From Cyanobacteria bacterium OH_SFB_17 (GTDB lineage: Bacteria > Cyanobacteriota > Vampirovibrionia > Gastranaerophilales > Gastranaerophilaceae): a stretch of 50,611 bases of DNA. The stretch covers positions 1 to 50,611 of the forward strand of contig JAEWYI010000076.1 of NCBI GenBank assembly GCA_023395735.1, in the 5' to 3' direction. The position numbers and the translations under genes are program-made. Of the stretch, positions 49,929 through 50,611 are shown one piece after another; within the stretch, counting starts at the first letter, position 1, and every line of letters starts with the position of its first letter. The notes below the pieces were generated by a model. It was not told the DNA's origin. It was given only the letters and a program-made list of their open reading frames with translations, and made no database searches.

Positions 49929-49964
49929 AGGCTGAATTAAAAATTTAATTTTAATCCAGCCTTA
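49929..49964 (-). terminator. Hairpin after the small exported protein gene
   Basis: AAGGCTG and CAGCCTT (49929-49935 / 49958-49964) close a longer imperfect AT-rich stem (AATTAAAA with TTTTAAT). It lies 20 bases past the minus-strand gene ending at 49984 and just upstream of alaS. The U-tail is poor. Confidence 0.5.
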
Positions 49965-49983
49965 TTAACATTGAAAAAAGCGA

Positions 49984-50361
49984 TTATAAAATTTGTAGCT
50001 TAAAAAAATGGAACAAATCTAATCTGAATAAGCTTGTTTTATTTTTCTCTGGAGCTTTTGGAGGCTGTTGGCCATCAAAAGTCGGAGGCATAGGGCAAGG
50101 TCCTTGGCATCTTTTGTCTGCGATAGGAACGATTTCTCCTTTTTTCGGCGGGAGTGGTTGGTTGTCTTGAATTTCTATTTGAGAATCTGTCATTGCTGCT
50201 CGAGGCGACATGAATGATAAATCTATGTTAATAAAAGAAAAAGTATTCTGACAAGCTTTTTGATGAACATTCTGGTTCGGCACTTGAGGTGCGCTTGCGC
50301 AGAAAGCACTATTTGAGAGGGTTAACAGCAATGCTGCAGTAAGTAAAAATTTCTTTTGCAT
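49984..50361 (-). CDS. Small exported protein, unknown
   Basis: 125 residues. The signal peptide MQKKFLLTAALLLTLSNSAF has likely cleavage near FCA-SAP. The mature part is proline-rich (PLPPKKGE, CQGPCPMPPTFDGQQPPKAPE) with three cysteines and no recognised domain. Periplasmic or surface location is predicted. AGGAG is seven bases before the ATG. Convergent/divergent context gives no functional clue. Confidence 0.72.
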   Translation of the reverse strand: MQKKFLLTAALLLTLSNSAFCASAPQVPNQNVHQKACQNTFSFINIDLSFMSPRAAMTDSQIEIQDNQPLPPKKGEIVPIADKRCQGPCPMPPTFDGQQPPKAPEKNKTSLFRLDLFHFFKLQIL

Positions 50362-50426
50362 GGTAATCTCCTGATAAAATAATTTGACTCAAAATCATTT
50401 TAACATACAAATTCAAATAAAAACTC

Positions 50427-50454
50427 TTGCCAGTAAAAATTTATATGATAGAAT
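50427..50454 (+). promoter_or_regulatory. Sigma-70 promoter near the right edge
   Basis: TTGCCA (50427-50432), a 16-base spacer, TAGAAT (50449-50454): each hexamer has one mismatch. It reads rightward from about 50461 into a non-coding stretch and then the tRNA-like sequence at the window edge. Confidence 0.6.
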
Positions 50455-50460
50455 TAAAAG

Positions 50461-50596
50461 TGTCCACAAAGTGGCAAAGCAAGAAAAAACAAGCACTGGT
50501 TAGCTGGCCTGTTGAATCTTTTAGGAAGAATGAGTAAAAGTTCAACAAAGGTAAAATAGCTCTATCCAGCGGCATGACAACAGAATATAAAGATAA
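50461..50596 (+). ncRNA. Possible structured RNA or leader of unknown class
   Basis: Downstream of the promoter there is no open frame with a ribosome binding site, but several local stems: CCAC-AAA-GTGG (50464-50474), an 11-bp stem GTTGAA.CTTTT / AAAAGTTCAAC (50511-50522 / 50536-50546, one bulged T), and CTGG/CCAG (50496-50499 / 50566-50569) that would enclose it. I do not recognise an RNA family; it does not fit 4.5S, tmRNA, RNase P or a riboswitch consensus that I know. It could be a stand-alone RNA or part of a tRNA precursor. Confidence 0.35.
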
Positions 50597-50611
50597 GCCC
50601 TGGTAGCTCAG
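50597..50611 (+). tRNA. Probable 5' end of a tRNA, cut by the window edge
   Basis: GCCCTGG (acceptor length 7) followed by TA and GCTCAG exactly matches the start of a tRNA up to position 15. The anticodon lies outside the window, so identity is unknown. Confidence 0.5.

Noticed and set aside
50461..50596. Known RNA class (4.5S, tmRNA, RNase P, c-di-GMP riboswitch)
   Set aside because: The diagnostic conserved sequences of these classes were looked for and not found.

Overview
The window is about one third G+C and comes from a Gram-negative-type bacterium. Gene content suggests the non-photosynthetic cyanobacterial sister group (Vampirovibrionia/Melainabacteria, probably Gastranaerophilales). 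Grounds: two family-57 glycoside hydrolases (a branching enzyme and a DUF3536-type enzyme), a type IV pilin-like protein beginning AFTLAEVLITL, outer-membrane lipid functions (MlaA, MsbA-like), and several unrelated unknown proteins sharing a short N-terminal [VI][ST]F[KQ][GS] motif. The placement is inference from gene style; no marker search was possible.

Layout. 1-5.0 kb, mostly minus strand: end of an unidentified gene, tRNA-Phe with a duplicated 5' end beside it, infC (apparently starting at ATA), a group-2-like sigma-70 factor, an LCP-family protein and a TPR protein. 5.0-9.0 kb, plus strand: ruvA, a repeat-rich gap, a protein made of four tandem GntR-type winged helices, and a B12-binding radical SAM protein. 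9.0-12.5 kb: rsmD, GH57 branching enzyme, a small unknown protein, rpsT. 12.6-16.8 kb, plus: bcp, glutamine-dependent NAD synthetase, and a large unknown protein with a C-terminal membrane anchor. 16.8-21.8 kb, minus: ThiS-like carrier coupled to a Cys/His-rich membrane protein, GDP-L-fucose synthase, DUF3536 GH57, and a small exported protein. 22-30 kb: SulP transporter, DUF1015 protein, GNAT, MsbA-like ABC exporter, pnp. 30-37.7 kb: a possible Cys/His enzyme, fabI, a repeat-rich gap, a TPR-glycosyltransferase, an MlaA-alpha/beta-hydrolase fusion, a MarR regulator and a kinase-methyltransferase fusion. 37.8-42.3 kb, minus: higBA and two paralogous HExxH proteins. 42.4-50.4 kb: glutaredoxin, leuC, a small unknown, YhaM-like nuclease, ilvC, pilin, alaS and a small exported protein. 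The right edge holds a strong promoter, a possible structured RNA and probably the first 15 bases of a tRNA.

How the genes fit together. Housekeeping genes (infC, ruvA, rsmD, rpsT, pnp, alaS) are interleaved with alpha-glucan metabolism (two GH57 enzymes), envelope functions (LCP, GDP-fucose, TPR-glycosyltransferase, MlaA fusion, MsbA-like exporter, FabI) and branched-chain amino-acid synthesis (leuC, ilvC). Most genes are single or in pairs, separated by clear hairpin terminators.

Most interesting signals: (1) the shared N-terminal [VI][ST]F[KQ][GS] motif on four otherwise unidentified proteins, two of them putative zinc peptidases; (2) intergenic arrays of a degenerate 8-bp unit in both orientations; (3) four genes with a -10 box 6-7 bases before the ATG and no ribosome binding site, suggesting leaderless mRNAs; (4) domain fusions MlaA-hydrolase and kinase-methyltransferase, and the tetra-winged-helix protein; (5) the ATA start of infC.
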